A stretch of DNA of 64,000 bases from Sphingobacteriaceae bacterium (lineage in GTDB: Bacteria > Bacteroidota > Bacteroidia > B-17B0 > Aurantibacillaceae): positions 47,417-111,416 of the forward strand of contig CANKBS010000008.1 of the NCBI GenBank assembly GCA_947480015.1. Direction: 5' to 3'. The position numbers and the translations under genes are program-made. Below are positions 9,096 to 18,118 of this stretch, piece after piece; the first letter of the stretch is position 1; each line of letters begins with the position of its first letter. The notes under the pieces are model-generated. The model had not been told where the DNA came from. It saw nothing but the letters and a program-made list of their open reading frames with translations, and made no database searches.

Positions 9096-9413
9096 TTACA
9101 GTTGTGCGTCTAACTTAGCTGCCAGTGCCGATTTAGGAACTACCCCAACTTGTTTGTCAACTAACTGTCCGTTTTTAAAATATAATAAAGTCGGAATGTT
9201 ACGGATACCATAGTTAGCGCTGATGTTTGAATTTAAATCCACGTTAACTTTACCAACGATGGCTTTTCCTTCGTATTCTTTTGCTAATTCTTCTACAACA
9301 GGTCCAACCATTCTGCAAGGTCCACACCATTCTGCCCAAAAATCTATTAATACGGGTTTATCGCTTTTTAAAACTAACTCTTCAAAATTCGCGTCTGTGA
9401 TTTCTAATGCCAT
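9096..9413 (-). CDS. trxA: Thioredoxin
   Basis: 105 residues, the usual length for a cytoplasmic thioredoxin with no signal peptide. The active site WCGPC is at 29-33 in the standard context VLIDFWAEWCGPCRMVGPVVEELA, and the conserved cis-proline loop RNIPTLLYFKNGQLVDKQVG follows. It reduces protein disulfides using electrons from thioredoxin reductase, which is not in the window. It is monocistronic: its own promoter lies at 9463-9493 and its terminator at 9045-9082. Confidence 0.97.
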   Translation of the reverse strand: MALEITDANFEELVLKSDKPVLIDFWAEWCGPCRMVGPVVEELAKEYEGKAIVGKVNVDLNSNISANYGIRNIPTLLYFKNGQLVDKQVGVVPKSALAAKLDAQL

Positions 9414-9462
9414 AATTTTTTGTTTTAAGATGTGTTGTTTCTAATCAACTTTTATTCCAAAT

Positions 9463-9493
9463 CAAATTTAAAGTCTTTCTGTCAGTTTTTCAA
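9463..9493 (-). promoter_or_regulatory. Bacteroidota-type promoter of trxA
   Basis: On the minus strand a TTG (9491-9493) is followed after 20 bases by TAAATTTG (9463-9470). This fits the TTG-N19-21-TAnnTTTG sigma-A consensus. The ATG is about 50 bases downstream. Confidence 0.65.
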
Positions 9494-9519
9494 TCTCATT
9501 TTTAAAGATTAATGCCTTA

Positions 9520-12168
9520 TTAACTAACAATAACATTGTTCCTTTTGTGCATATAAAGACCGGCACCCACTGTTAGAATTAACAGGATGGAGCCAAGCAA
9601 AGCAATGGCATTGCCCCGTTTGTAGGTTTCAGGTTCAAATTTAAATACTATTTCATGTTTACCCGCAGGTACCAGCATGCCTCTTAATACGTAATTAACG
9701 CCTACATGAGGCAGTACTTTTCCGTCCACATAAGCATTCCAGCCTTTTGGATAATAGATTTCAGAAAACACCGCAAATTCGTCAGTACGACTGTCACTTT
9801 CATAAACCAATTGGTTTGGCAAATACGATTTAAGTTTAATTTTACCTTCGCCACTGTAAGAATCTTTTAAATGAAATTCCTTCACAAATTTCTCATGACA
9901 TACAGCCTGTGTTTTTGTGTCGATTTTTCGCAGAGCTAAAATCTCATCATCGGCCGAAGGCACAGGAAACAAGGTTTTAATGAACCAGGCATTGCCATTG
10001 GCTTGTTTATTCAATAAGGGCATTTCAGGCCTGCCTTCACCACCTGGTAAAATAAAATAGCGGGTATTCAACATGTTAATAACATTTAAACGCGCCATGA
10101 GATCTTTGGTAGCGCTATCGCTGGCAAAAGCCTTGCCTGCATGTTTATAGAAATAATCAATTTCCTTGTAGATATCAAAATCAATCAACTCCTGATATTT
10201 TTTAAGTTTAGCGCCATGGTATCCGCCAACCGACTTGTGATAAAAAGAAGTAGACGCATCGTTAAACGTATTCACACTCAAATTCAACACACGGTAGTCG
10301 AGGGTTGGATCTTTTAAGATTTCTTCATCGGCAGGCGTTTTAGTAGCAATTAGTTGTTCATTTTGTTCTTTAGTAATGAAGGATTGAGCGTTCAGATAAC
10401 GGGTATCTACTGTCCAAAGATCGATTGCAATAAATAATCCAAGCGAGGCGAAAAATAATTCCTTCTTTATTTTGTTGGTAAAATAAAGAAACAAGGTTCC
10501 CAAAGCCAGCAAAATAAAAATCAACGAACGCATGGCATCCGATTTAAAAATGGCTTTACGGGCCATTTCCAACTGCGGCATAAACTCACCAACGGCTTGG
10601 CGTACCCGCTGTTCTTCATTGCCCGCTCTTACGGCTTCATTAATCATTCTTCCCTCTTCAAAGGATGCTTGAAAATTATTCACAAAATCAGGTGCTAAAT
10701 AGCCTAGAAGACAAAATCCACCTACTACGGCGGCAACCATAATAACCAAACGCTTTAAAGAAATCTCTTTTTTCAAGACCGATAAATGGATTTTATCTTC
10801 CCAGTTTTTTACCTTCAACATTTCTGCAATAGCCAGTATAGCCAAAAGCGGGAGCGTCAATTCAGCCAAAACCAATATCATGGCAACGGCTCTGAATTTA
10901 TTGTAACCCGGCACATGATGCATAAAAAATTCAGTTAAAGGCATAAAATTACTACCCCAAGCTAAAGCCACCGCTAAAACTGTAGCAAAGAAAAGTGGCC
11001 ATTTAATTGCATTTTTTACAATAAACATACCCAACAAAGCCAGAAAAATAATGATGGCTCCAATGTAAACTGGCCCTGATGTGAATGGTTGATCACCAAA
11101 GTAGGCGCTCGAACCGGCTACCTGATCGCGGTAATCGGCATTAACTTTTTTCAAAGAATTAGGGTCAGCATTGCGAATAGCCGAACTCGCTCCACCTTTA
11201 AAATCGGGAATTAAAAAAGTAAAGGTTTCTCCAATACCATAACTCCATTGCGTAGCATAATCCGCGTCTAAACCGGTGGTTGTATTTTTTTCGTACTGTT
11301 CTTTCTCAGGTTCTGAAGCTATTTCAGAACTGGCTGCCACGGCCTGATCATCCAAACCCTTGTTCTTTTTAAGATTGGATTTTATAGTGAGCTCGGTTTT
11401 ACCACGGGTGCTGTATTGCCCGTATTCATTGGTGGTAGAAAGATTACCCGCATTTGGTAACAAACCTATTATGGAGGCTAGGATAAAAAACACCAGGCCT
11501 TTAAAAAATTTAGCGAGTTCTTTTTGTTTGATGGCCGTAATAAAATAACCAGCAATCACAAAACCGATTAAAATATAACCGTAGTATGAAATCTGCACGT
11601 GATTGGCATTTAACTCTAGGGCTGTAAATAAGGTTGCTACTGCTAATCCAAGCCAGTGCCTGCCTTTAAAGATTAAAATCACACCGCCCAATAAAGCCGG
11701 TAAATACCCTAAGGCATTGGCTTTTGAATTGTGACCGGCTTCAATAATAATGAGAAAATACGAACTGAGTCCGTATGCCACAGCCCCTACTAAAGCTAGC
11801 CAGGGAGTTATATCGAGACAGAGCAATAAAATAAAAAAGCCTAAACAATATAAAAACAAATAAGCGCCCGGATGTGGCAGATACAATTTAAAAACACGGT
11901 CCAGCGAATTGATCCAGTTACCCGGGTATTTGGTTGAAATTTGATAAGCCGGCATCCCGCCAAACATGGAGTTGGTCCAAAGTGGCTCCTCTTCATTATG
12001 GGCTGCACGGTAATCGGCAATTTCCTTGCTCATACCTTTGTGACGGGCAATATCATCCTGCCTCAATACTTTACCGCTTAAGAGGGGTTTAAAATAAAAA
12101 AGGGTGATGATGGCGAAAACCACAATGGCTGCGGCATGCGGGAGGTAGTTCTTATAGTTGAAATTCAT
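9520..12168 (-). CDS. Large polytopic membrane protein, YfhO family
   Basis: 882 residues with at least a dozen hydrophobic segments in the first 600 residues (for example AAAIVVFAIITLFYF, AYLFLYCLGFFILLLCLDI, GLVFFILASIIGLLPNAG) and another near the C-terminus (GNAIALLGSILLILTVGAGLYM). The early motif KPLLSGKVLRQDD and the C-terminal domain (YPKGWNAYVDGKVLPHVGVNYVLRGMLVPAGKHEIVFKFEP) match the YfhO family, which in Bacillus is linked to polymer glycosylation and in Bacteroidota is uncharacterised. The GT-C-like architecture suggests transfer of a sugar from a lipid carrier, consistent with the sugar-nucleotide genes that diverge from it at 12293, but this is inference. Confidence 0.85.
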   Translation of the reverse strand: MNFNYKNYLPHAAAIVVFAIITLFYFKPLLSGKVLRQDDIARHKGMSKEIADYRAAHNEEEPLWTNSMFGGMPAYQISTKYPGNWINSLDRVFKLYLPHPGAYLFLYCLGFFILLLCLDITPWLALVGAVAYGLSSYFLIIIEAGHNSKANALGYLPALLGGVILIFKGRHWLGLAVATLFTALELNANHVQISYYGYILIGFVIAGYFITAIKQKELAKFFKGLVFFILASIIGLLPNAGNLSTTNEYGQYSTRGKTELTIKSNLKKNKGLDDQAVAASSEIASEPEKEQYEKNTTTGLDADYATQWSYGIGETFTFLIPDFKGGASSAIRNADPNSLKKVNADYRDQVAGSSAYFGDQPFTSGPVYIGAIIIFLALLGMFIVKNAIKWPLFFATVLAVALAWGSNFMPLTEFFMHHVPGYNKFRAVAMILVLAELTLPLLAILAIAEMLKVKNWEDKIHLSVLKKEISLKRLVIMVAAVVGGFCLLGYLAPDFVNNFQASFEEGRMINEAVRAGNEEQRVRQAVGEFMPQLEMARKAIFKSDAMRSLIFILLALGTLFLYFTNKIKKELFFASLGLFIAIDLWTVDTRYLNAQSFITKEQNEQLIATKTPADEEILKDPTLDYRVLNLSVNTFNDASTSFYHKSVGGYHGAKLKKYQELIDFDIYKEIDYFYKHAGKAFASDSATKDLMARLNVINMLNTRYFILPGGEGRPEMPLLNKQANGNAWFIKTLFPVPSADDEILALRKIDTKTQAVCHEKFVKEFHLKDSYSGEGKIKLKSYLPNQLVYESDSRTDEFAVFSEIYYPKGWNAYVDGKVLPHVGVNYVLRGMLVPAGKHEIVFKFEPETYKRGNAIALLGSILLILTVGAGLYMHKRNNVIVS

Positions 12169-12184
12169 GATAATTTTTCGTTCA

Positions 12185-12192
12185 CAAATATA
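12185..12192 (-). promoter_or_regulatory. Putative -7 box for the YfhO-family gene
   Basis: Minus strand TATATTTG, matching TAnnTTTG, 16 bases upstream of the ATG at 12168. No convincing -33 TTG is present. Confidence 0.4.
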
Positions 12193-12270
12193 TCAAAATA
12201 TTGCTCTTTGCTTTGGTTTTTACTGCCCAAATTAAACAGAAATTATATTTTCTCATCAGGCCAATTTTGT

Positions 12271-12278
12271 TACTTTTG
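12271..12278 (+). promoter_or_regulatory. Putative -7 box for the sugar-nucleotide operon
   Basis: TACTTTTG matches TAnnTTTG and ends 14 bases before the ATG at 12293. The -33 region holds TTT rather than TTG. Confidence 0.45.
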
Positions 12279-12292
12279 TTGCCTCTAAATTT

Positions 12293-12874
12293 ATGGAAAC
12301 AAATCACTTTTTTGCACATCCCAGCGCCATTATCGACGAAGGTTGTGAAATAGGAGAAGGTACCAAGATCTGGCACTTTTCGCACATTATGCCAAATTGT
12401 AAATTGGGCAAAAACTGCAACCTGGGTCAAAACGTGGTCATTTCGCCTGAAGTGGTTTTAGGTGAGAATGTAAAAGTGCAGAACAATGTTTCCATTTACA
12501 CAGGTGTTACCTGCGAAGATGATGTATTTTTAGGACCATCCATGGTTTTCACCAATGTTACCAATCCTCGGTCAGCAGTCAATCGTCGCGGTGAATATGC
12601 CAAAACTCGCGTTGGAAAAGGCGCCAGCATAGGAGCTAATGCTACTATTGTATGCGGACATGATATTGGCAAATTTGCCTTTATTGGTGCGGGTGCTGTA
12701 GTTACCAAAACAGTTCCCGATTATGCTTTGGTGGTTGGAAATCCGTCGCGACAAATAGCCTGGATGAGTGAATTCGGACACAAACTCGAATTTAATAAAG
12801 AAGGCTTGGCCCTTTGCAAAGAAAGCGGACAAAAATATAAACTCGAAAATAATCAGGTATCACGCATCAGTTAG
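12293..12874 (+). CDS. Left-handed beta-helix N-acetyltransferase, WbpD/WlbB type
   Basis: 193 residues built of hexapeptide repeats: EGCEIGEGTKIWHFSHIMPNCKLGKNCNLGQNVVISPEVVLGENVKVQNNVSIY, then the family insertion FTNVTNPRSAVNRRGEYAKTRVGKGASIGANATIVCGHDIG and VVGNPSRQIAWMSEFG. This pattern fits acetyltransferases that acetylate the 3-amino group of UDP-GlcNAc(3N)A (WbpD). It is the first of three genes read together (gaps of 38 and 15 bases) with a WbpB-like oxidoreductase and a UDP-HexNAc 6-dehydrogenase, supporting synthesis of an acetamido-uronic acid for surface polysaccharide. The matching aminotransferase (WbpE) is not in the window. Confidence 0.85.
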   Translation: METNHFFAHPSAIIDEGCEIGEGTKIWHFSHIMPNCKLGKNCNLGQNVVISPEVVLGENVKVQNNVSIYTGVTCEDDVFLGPSMVFTNVTNPRSAVNRRGEYAKTRVGKGASIGANATIVCGHDIGKFAFIGAGAVVTKTVPDYALVVGNPSRQIAWMSEFGHKLEFNKEGLALCKESGQKYKLENNQVSRIS

Positions 12875-12912
12875 ATTTACGTAATTCAATTGGTGATGTC
12901 AGATTAAAAAGA

Positions 12913-13962
12913 ATGGTTTTAAAAATGGAAGAAAAAAATAAAATAAAATTCGCTGTCATTGGTCAGGGTCACATTGGCAAACGACATGCCGAAATGGTAC
13001 GTCGTAACCCTAACTGCGAACTAATAGCCGTGTGTGATCCGCTTTCTAAAGAAAAACTAGGCATCGAAAATATAAGTGAAAATTATTATACACATATTGA
13101 CGAACTTTTAAAAACACATCCTGAAATTGATGTAATTAATGTGTGCACACCTAATGGTTTGCACGCCGAACATGCTTTAAAATCTCTCGACTACAACAAA
13201 CATGTGGTGGTTGAAAAACCCATGGCTTTAAGTAAAGCCGATTGCGAGAAAATTATTTACTCGGCTCTGCACCATCATAAAACTGTTTTTTGTGTGATGC
13301 AAAACCGCTATTCACCCCCCAGCGTTTGGTTAAAAGAAATTGTTGAAAATAAAACCTTAGGTGATATTTACATGGTTCAATTAAACTGCTACTGGAACCG
13401 CGACGAACGTTATTACAAAACCGGTGGCTGGAAAGGCACACAGGACCTAGATGGCGGAACTTTATTCACACAATTCAGTCACTGGATCGACATCATGTAC
13501 TGGATTTTTGGCGACATCACTAACATTCAAGCTAAGTTCGCCGATTTTAATCATCACAATACAACCGCCTTTGAAGACAGTGGATTTGTGAGTTTTGATT
13601 TTGTGAACGGCGGCATGGGCTGTATCAATTACTCCACTGCTGTGTGGGATAAAAATCTTGAATCTTCTTTAACCATTGTTGGAAGCAAAGGCAGTGTAAA
13701 GGTTGGCGGACAATACATGGATCAGATTGAAGTATGCAACATTAAAGATTATAAAATGCCCGAATTGGGTGAAACCAATCCGGCCAACGATTACGGCGCT
13801 TACAAAGGTTCAGCCAACAATCACCACAGCGTGATCGAAAACGTTGTGAACACCTTACAGGGTACCAATAAAATTTCAACCAATGCTTTAGAAGGATTAA
13901 AAGTAGTAGATATCATTGAACGTATTTATGCCTTAAGACCGGCCTCTGTTATTAAAAAATAA
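12913..13962 (+). CDS. Gfo/Idh/MocA-family NAD-dependent oxidoreductase, WbpB/WlbA-like
   Basis: 349 residues. The N-terminal Rossmann fold has FAVIGQGHIGKRHAEM (17-32), and the catalytic EKP motif of the Gfo/Idh/MocA family is at Glu101-Lys102-Pro103 (VVVEKPMAL). The C-terminal domain has GGTLFTQFSHWIDIMYWIFGD, the helix carrying the family's catalytic histidine. With a WbpD-like gene before it and a UDP-HexNAc dehydrogenase after it, the best guess is 3-dehydrogenation of UDP-GlcNAcA. A second Met at codon 5 (12925) is an equally plausible start. Substrate assignment rests on context. Confidence 0.82.
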   Translation: MVLKMEEKNKIKFAVIGQGHIGKRHAEMVRRNPNCELIAVCDPLSKEKLGIENISENYYTHIDELLKTHPEIDVINVCTPNGLHAEHALKSLDYNKHVVVEKPMALSKADCEKIIYSALHHHKTVFCVMQNRYSPPSVWLKEIVENKTLGDIYMVQLNCYWNRDERYYKTGGWKGTQDLDGGTLFTQFSHWIDIMYWIFGDITNIQAKFADFNHHNTTAFEDSGFVSFDFVNGGMGCINYSTAVWDKNLESSLTIVGSKGSVKVGGQYMDQIEVCNIKDYKMPELGETNPANDYGAYKGSANNHHSVIENVVNTLQGTNKISTNALEGLKVVDIIERIYALRPASVIKK

Positions 13963-13977
13963 TTAGTTAAAAAAATT

Positions 13978-15270
13978 ATGAGCATTTACAACAAACTAGT
14001 AAAAAAAGAAGCCACCGTAGCCGTTATTGGTCTGGGTTATGTAGGATTACCCATTGCACTGGCTTTTGCCCGCAAAGTAAAAGTGATCGGTTTTGACATC
14101 AATGCCAAAAGGGTCGAGATGATGAAAAAGGGTATTGACCCGAGTAATGAACTTACAAAAAAAGATTTTGCTAATACAGACATTAGCTTCACCCATAAAT
14201 TAGAGGATCTTAAAAAAGCCAATTTTTTTATTGTCGCCGTGCCTACTCCAATTGACGAACATAATTTACCTGACCTGAAACCCTTACTGGGTGCATCAAG
14301 CACCGTTGGTAAGGTTTTGAAAAAAGGCGATTATGTGGTATTTGAATCAACCGTTTATCCGGGTTGTACCGAAGAAGATTGTATTCCGGTATTAGAACAA
14401 CACTCCGGATTAAAATTCATTAAAGACTTTAAAGTGGGTTATTCACCTGAGCGCATCAATCCGGGTGATAAAGAACATACCATAACCAAGATTTTAAAAA
14501 TTGTAAGTGGTTGCGATGCCGAGAGTTTGGAAAACATTGCCAAAACCTACGAGATTATTGTAGAACCGGGTACCCACCGTGCTTCCAGCATTAAAGTTGC
14601 CGAAGCCGCTAAAATTATTGAGAACACCCAACGCGATGTGAACATTGCTTTGATGAACGAATTATCGATCATCTTTAATAAAATGAACATCAATACCTAC
14701 GATGTTTTAGCAGCTGCAGGAACAAAATGGAATTTCTTAAAATTCTCACCGGGTTTAGTAGGCGGACATTGTATTGGTGTTGACCCTTATTATTTAACAC
14801 ACAAAGCCGAATCGCTGGGTTACCATGCCCGTGTGATCAACAGCGGACGTTATGTGAACGACAGCATGGGTTTTTACGTGGCCAAGACCTGCGTTAAAAA
14901 AATTATTGCTGCCGGAAAAAACATTTCCAAATCAAAAGTACTGGTAATGGGCGCTACCTTTAAAGAAGATGTAAGCGACATTCGTAATAGCAAAGTGGCT
15001 GATATTGTTAAGGAATTAAAATCGTTTGGTGTAAAGGTAGAGATCGTTGATCCGCATGCCGACAGTGACGAATTAAAACACGAATATGGCTTTGGTTTAA
15101 ACAAATTAGCCAAAGGTTATGATGGCGTAATCGTTGCTGTTAACCACAAAGTATACAAATCATTGGACGAAAAATTCTTTAAATCTATTTTATCCAACAA
15201 AGGGATTCTGGTTGATGTAAAAGGCCTTTACAAAAGCAAAATAAAAGGACTTACCTATTGGAGTCTTTAA
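13978..15270 (+). CDS. UDP-N-acetyl-hexosamine 6-dehydrogenase (TviB/WbpO/WbpA type)
   Basis: 430 residues of the UDP-glucose/GDP-mannose dehydrogenase family. Visible are the NAD motif VAVIGLGYVGLPIALAFARK (14-33), VPTPIDEHNLPDL, the substrate region AAKIIENTQRDVNIALMNELS, and the catalytic cysteine in GLVGGHCIGVDPYYLTHKAE (Cys265). The wording IENTQRD and AAGTKWNFLKFSPGLVGGHC is closest to TviB/WbpO/CapL, which oxidise C6 of UDP-GlcNAc or UDP-GalNAc to the uronic acid in two NAD-dependent steps. It is the third gene of the operon, ending at a strong bidirectional terminator. Which epimer is the substrate is not visible. Confidence 0.9.
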   Translation: MSIYNKLVKKEATVAVIGLGYVGLPIALAFARKVKVIGFDINAKRVEMMKKGIDPSNELTKKDFANTDISFTHKLEDLKKANFFIVAVPTPIDEHNLPDLKPLLGASSTVGKVLKKGDYVVFESTVYPGCTEEDCIPVLEQHSGLKFIKDFKVGYSPERINPGDKEHTITKILKIVSGCDAESLENIAKTYEIIVEPGTHRASSIKVAEAAKIIENTQRDVNIALMNELSIIFNKMNINTYDVLAAAGTKWNFLKFSPGLVGGHCIGVDPYYLTHKAESLGYHARVINSGRYVNDSMGFYVAKTCVKKIIAAGKNISKSKVLVMGATFKEDVSDIRNSKVADIVKELKSFGVKVEIVDPHADSDELKHEYGFGLNKLAKGYDGVIVAVNHKVYKSLDEKFFKSILSNKGILVDVKGLYKSKIKGLTYWSL

Positions 15271-15294
15271 AGATTTTAGATAACTGATAAAACT

Positions 15295-15325
15295 AAAGCT
15301 GCTTAATTTTTAAGCAGCTTTTTTG
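15295..15325. terminator. Bidirectional terminator between the sugar dehydrogenase and the broken T9SS gene
   Basis: AAGCTGCTTA pairs with TAAGCAGCTT around a short loop and is followed by TTTTTTG on the plus strand and by TTTAGTTTT on the minus strand. It contains the stop codon of the minus-strand gene, so it ends both converging units. Confidence 0.85.
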
Positions 15326-16916
15326 TTATAACCCCACTTTCTGTTTCAAGATGTAAAAAATACAAGCCATTCAACCAGGCTGAACTATTAAGATCAAAGT
15401 CTGTTTCATTCACAAGTTTCTCAAACATGACTTGCCCCAGTGCATTGGTTAAACTCAGTTTTTTTATCTTTAACTGAGACCGGATCTGAACCTGCTCATT
15501 AAAAGGGTTGGGGAAGATCTTTACGCTTGTCTCGAGAGTCATTTCGTTAATGCCCGTCAATAAATAAACAACAGTATCACATCTTGCATCATTGGCAATT
15601 TCAATGTCATTGCTTTCATTTGGAATGCTTGTTAGATTTGGAGTTGGATTAAAACCAGTGTTGAGTTCAAAATCACCTGTATTCACTTGCACAGTAGCCC
15701 CGGGTAATATTTGAGTGGTATACCTTTTATGAAAAAGGGAATAACACCACATGAATTTTGAATAATAATTTAAATAAAAATTATGAATGGTATCGGTTCC
15801 GAAATTTTTTACGGTCACATTCATATTTATTGTGCCGCCATACTGATTGTTATAAAACGACGAATAGGTGGTACTTAAAACACTCGAGTTAATTATACCA
15901 ATGTCTGACTTCGATTGAAAGCCACCGGAAACAGGAAATTGATAATATCCTGTAAAAGACATCTCAGGATTGGGTGTACTCCAACCTCTGGTTATTACGT
16001 TTAATTTGTTTTTATTATCCAAAACAATGCCTGAAGGACTAATGTTTTTGTAGGATACACTTGATTGATACAATAAATTAAAATTAAGATCGTAAATTTT
16101 ATAAAATAAATTATCCGGACTAACCGAATTTCCTACTGTAAATATGGAATCGTTTCGTAGGTCATAATCACTCACTGTAAATCCTGAATTAGTAATTAAA
16201 CTCAAATTTGAAGTGTAACTTTCGAGTTGCCCTTGAGCGTTCTTAGCAATAAAAACACTCCCGACAGTTGGTAGAATTTTACGTATTGGGTACACACAGG
16301 CCTGCTGATTAACAAGCACTCCGCTTGTTGTTATTTCAACATTAGTTAACTGGTTGTTCATTGTTCCACTAATCAGTAAATGTCCGTTTGGAAGTTCATC
16401 AATAAAACTAAGACTGATCATACTCGCACTTTGTTGTGATAATAACTGTCCGGTTTTCGACTAATGATACAGATCTGTATAACCGATACCATAAAAAGAA
16501 CTATCCGAAACACAAACTAAATCCTGCATTCCAGCCACAGTATCTTGAAATAGGGTAGTTCCTAAGGTGTCGAATTTCGTCAGGTAATAAATAACCGGAC
16601 CGGTATCACATCCTTCCGAATGAAATAGAAGTGCCAGGCATTGATCTGGAGTGCTAATTAACTTTTTAACTGTATTTCTGCCATTCACCTGAAAATTCTT
16701 TTTCCAAAGCACTGCACCATTGTACCCAATACTGTAAACACTTGATTGATACCCACAACAATTGTCAATTCCGCTTTCCCAATAATAACACTTTGAATTA
16801 ATAGACAAAATATTACCCACAAAGTCAATTCCGATGTGCCTCGCAATATTTAAATTTTGTGAATTTATAGCACCAATAAGACAATACAGGCTGTAAAAGA
16901 GTAAAATTTTCCTCAT
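15303..16916 (-). pseudogene. Secreted T9SS type A cargo protein interrupted by one in-frame TAG
   Basis: Two open stretches in the same frame are separated by a single TAG at 16461-16463. The first 151 codons start with a signal peptide (MRKILLFYSLYCLIGAINSQ) and end ...GIGYTDLYH. Without the stop the frame continues SKTGQLLSQQSAS directly into the second stretch, whose first Met is at 16421. Read through, it would be a protein of about 537 residues: a repeat-containing (PQQ/Kelch-like) N-terminal part, a CARDB-like segment (NMNVTVKNFGTDTIHNFYLNYY) and a type A sorting domain (IFPNPFNEQVQI ... GLYFLHLETESG ... KKLLKN). Either a fresh nonsense mutation (for example CAG to TAG) or a sequence error; the rest of the frame shows no decay. 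Confidence 0.8.
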
Positions 16917-16968
16917 TGGTCGGAATTTTGTAATAAATTTACCAAAATTTTACCATAAAGGCAATCAC

Positions 16969-18021
16969 ATGAAAATACTCATTACCGGAGGCGCAGGATT
17001 TATTGGCTCACACGTTGTGCGCCTGTTTGTAAACAACTACCCTAACTACACCATTCATAACCTCGATAAATTAACCTATGCTGGTAATTTAGCCAACTTA
17101 AGCGATATTGAAGCCAAACCAAACTACCGCTTCATTAAAGGGGATATTGTAGATGCCGCCTTTATTTCTGATTTATTCAACAAAGAAAATTATAATGCCG
17201 TTGTGCATCTGGCTGCCGAAAGTCACGTTGATCGCAGCATCACCAATCCACTGGAGTTTCTGATGACCAACGTTATTGGCACCGTTAACCTCTTAAACGC
17301 GGCTAAAGAATTATACAAAAAAGATCCGGCTTCTTTTCAAAAATTTTATCATGTAAGTACCGACGAAGTATACGGAGCATTAGGCGATACCGGAATGTTC
17401 ACCGAAGAAACTTCTTACGATCCGCATAGTCCCTACTCGGCTTCCAAAGCCAGCAGCGATCACTTTGTGCGTGCTTATTTTGACACTTACGGTTTACCGG
17501 TGGTTATTTCAAATTGCAGTAACAATTACGGACCAAATCATTTTCCCGAAAAATTAATTCCGCTTTGTATCAATAACATTAAACACAGCCGTCCCCTACC
17601 AATATATGGTAAAGGCGAAAACGTGCGTGACTGGCTTTTTGTAGAAGATCATGCCACTGCCATTGATACCATTTTTCACAAAGCAGCGTTAGGAAGCACC
17701 TATAACATTGGCGGCCATAATGAGTGGACCAACATTGATGTGATTCGTTTGTTATGTCGCGTGATGGACAAAAAATTAAATCGTCCCGAAGGCACCAACG
17801 AAAAACTCATCACCTTTGTAAAAGACCGTGCCGGTCACGATTTGCGTTATGCCATTGACGCCACCAAATTAAAAAACGATTTAGGTTGGGTACCTTCGGT
17901 AACCTTTGAGCAGGGCTTAGACCATACCGTAGATTGGTATTTACACAACGAACAATGGTTGGATAATGTGACTTCAGGCAACTACGCCAATTATTACGAA
18001 GCCCAATACTCTAAACGATAA
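16969..18021 (+). CDS. rfbB: dTDP-glucose 4,6-dehydratase
   Basis: 350 residues, usual for RfbB/RmlB. It has the SDR NAD motif GGAGFIGSH (7-15), HLAAESHVDRSI, the catalytic Thr131-Asp132-Glu133 in VSTDEVYG, and YSASK with Tyr156 and Lys160. The segment NCSNNYGPNHFPEKLIPLCI and RDWLFVEDH are typical of the dTDP-glucose enzyme. It makes dTDP-4-keto-6-deoxyglucose, the precursor of L-rhamnose and other deoxysugars; RmlA, C and D are not here. Together with the three genes before it, it suggests a locus for surface-polysaccharide sugar nucleotides. It converges on lysC, with a heptamer array between them. Confidence 0.95.
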   Translation: MKILITGGAGFIGSHVVRLFVNNYPNYTIHNLDKLTYAGNLANLSDIEAKPNYRFIKGDIVDAAFISDLFNKENYNAVVHLAAESHVDRSITNPLEFLMTNVIGTVNLLNAAKELYKKDPASFQKFYHVSTDEVYGALGDTGMFTEETSYDPHSPYSASKASSDHFVRAYFDTYGLPVVISNCSNNYGPNHFPEKLIPLCINNIKHSRPLPIYGKGENVRDWLFVEDHATAIDTIFHKAALGSTYNIGGHNEWTNIDVIRLLCRVMDKKLNRPEGTNEKLITFVKDRAGHDLRYAIDATKLKNDLGWVPSVTFEQGLDHTVDWYLHNEQWLDNVTSGNYANYYEAQYSKR

Positions 18022-18047
18022 AAGTTATTAGTGTTTAGTGTTTAATA

Positions 18048-18117
18048 CTTGGTTCTTAGCTCTTGGTTCTTGGCTCTTGGTTCTTGGCTCTTGGTTCTTA
18101 GCTCTTGGTTCTTGGTT
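18048..18117. repeat. Heptamer array (CTTGNNT)n between rfbB and lysC
   Basis: Ten consecutive heptamers of the form CTTGGTT / CTTAGCT / CTTGGCT on the plus strand; the first eight form four 14-base units CTTGGTTCTTRGCT. A shorter TTAGTGT repeat precedes it (18027-18044). The array runs right up to the lysC stop codon (18119-18121). The same heptamer family borders the four-helix-bundle gene at 22.6-23.1 kb. No coding sense. Confidence 0.85.
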
Positions 18118-18118
18118 C

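Noticed and set aside
12182..12430. 82-codon frame on the minus strand over the promoter and start of the acetyltransferase
   Set aside because: It is antisense to the conserved WbpD-like gene, has no family pattern and no usable start.
16461..16463. TAG as a recoded (pyrrolysine or readthrough) codon
   Set aside because: No pyl genes, no downstream structure I can identify, and other genes in the window use TAG as a normal stop (for example the gene ending at 324).
18048..18117. CRISPR-like or minisatellite coding array
   Set aside because: The unit is 7 bases with no spacers, and there are no cas genes in the window.
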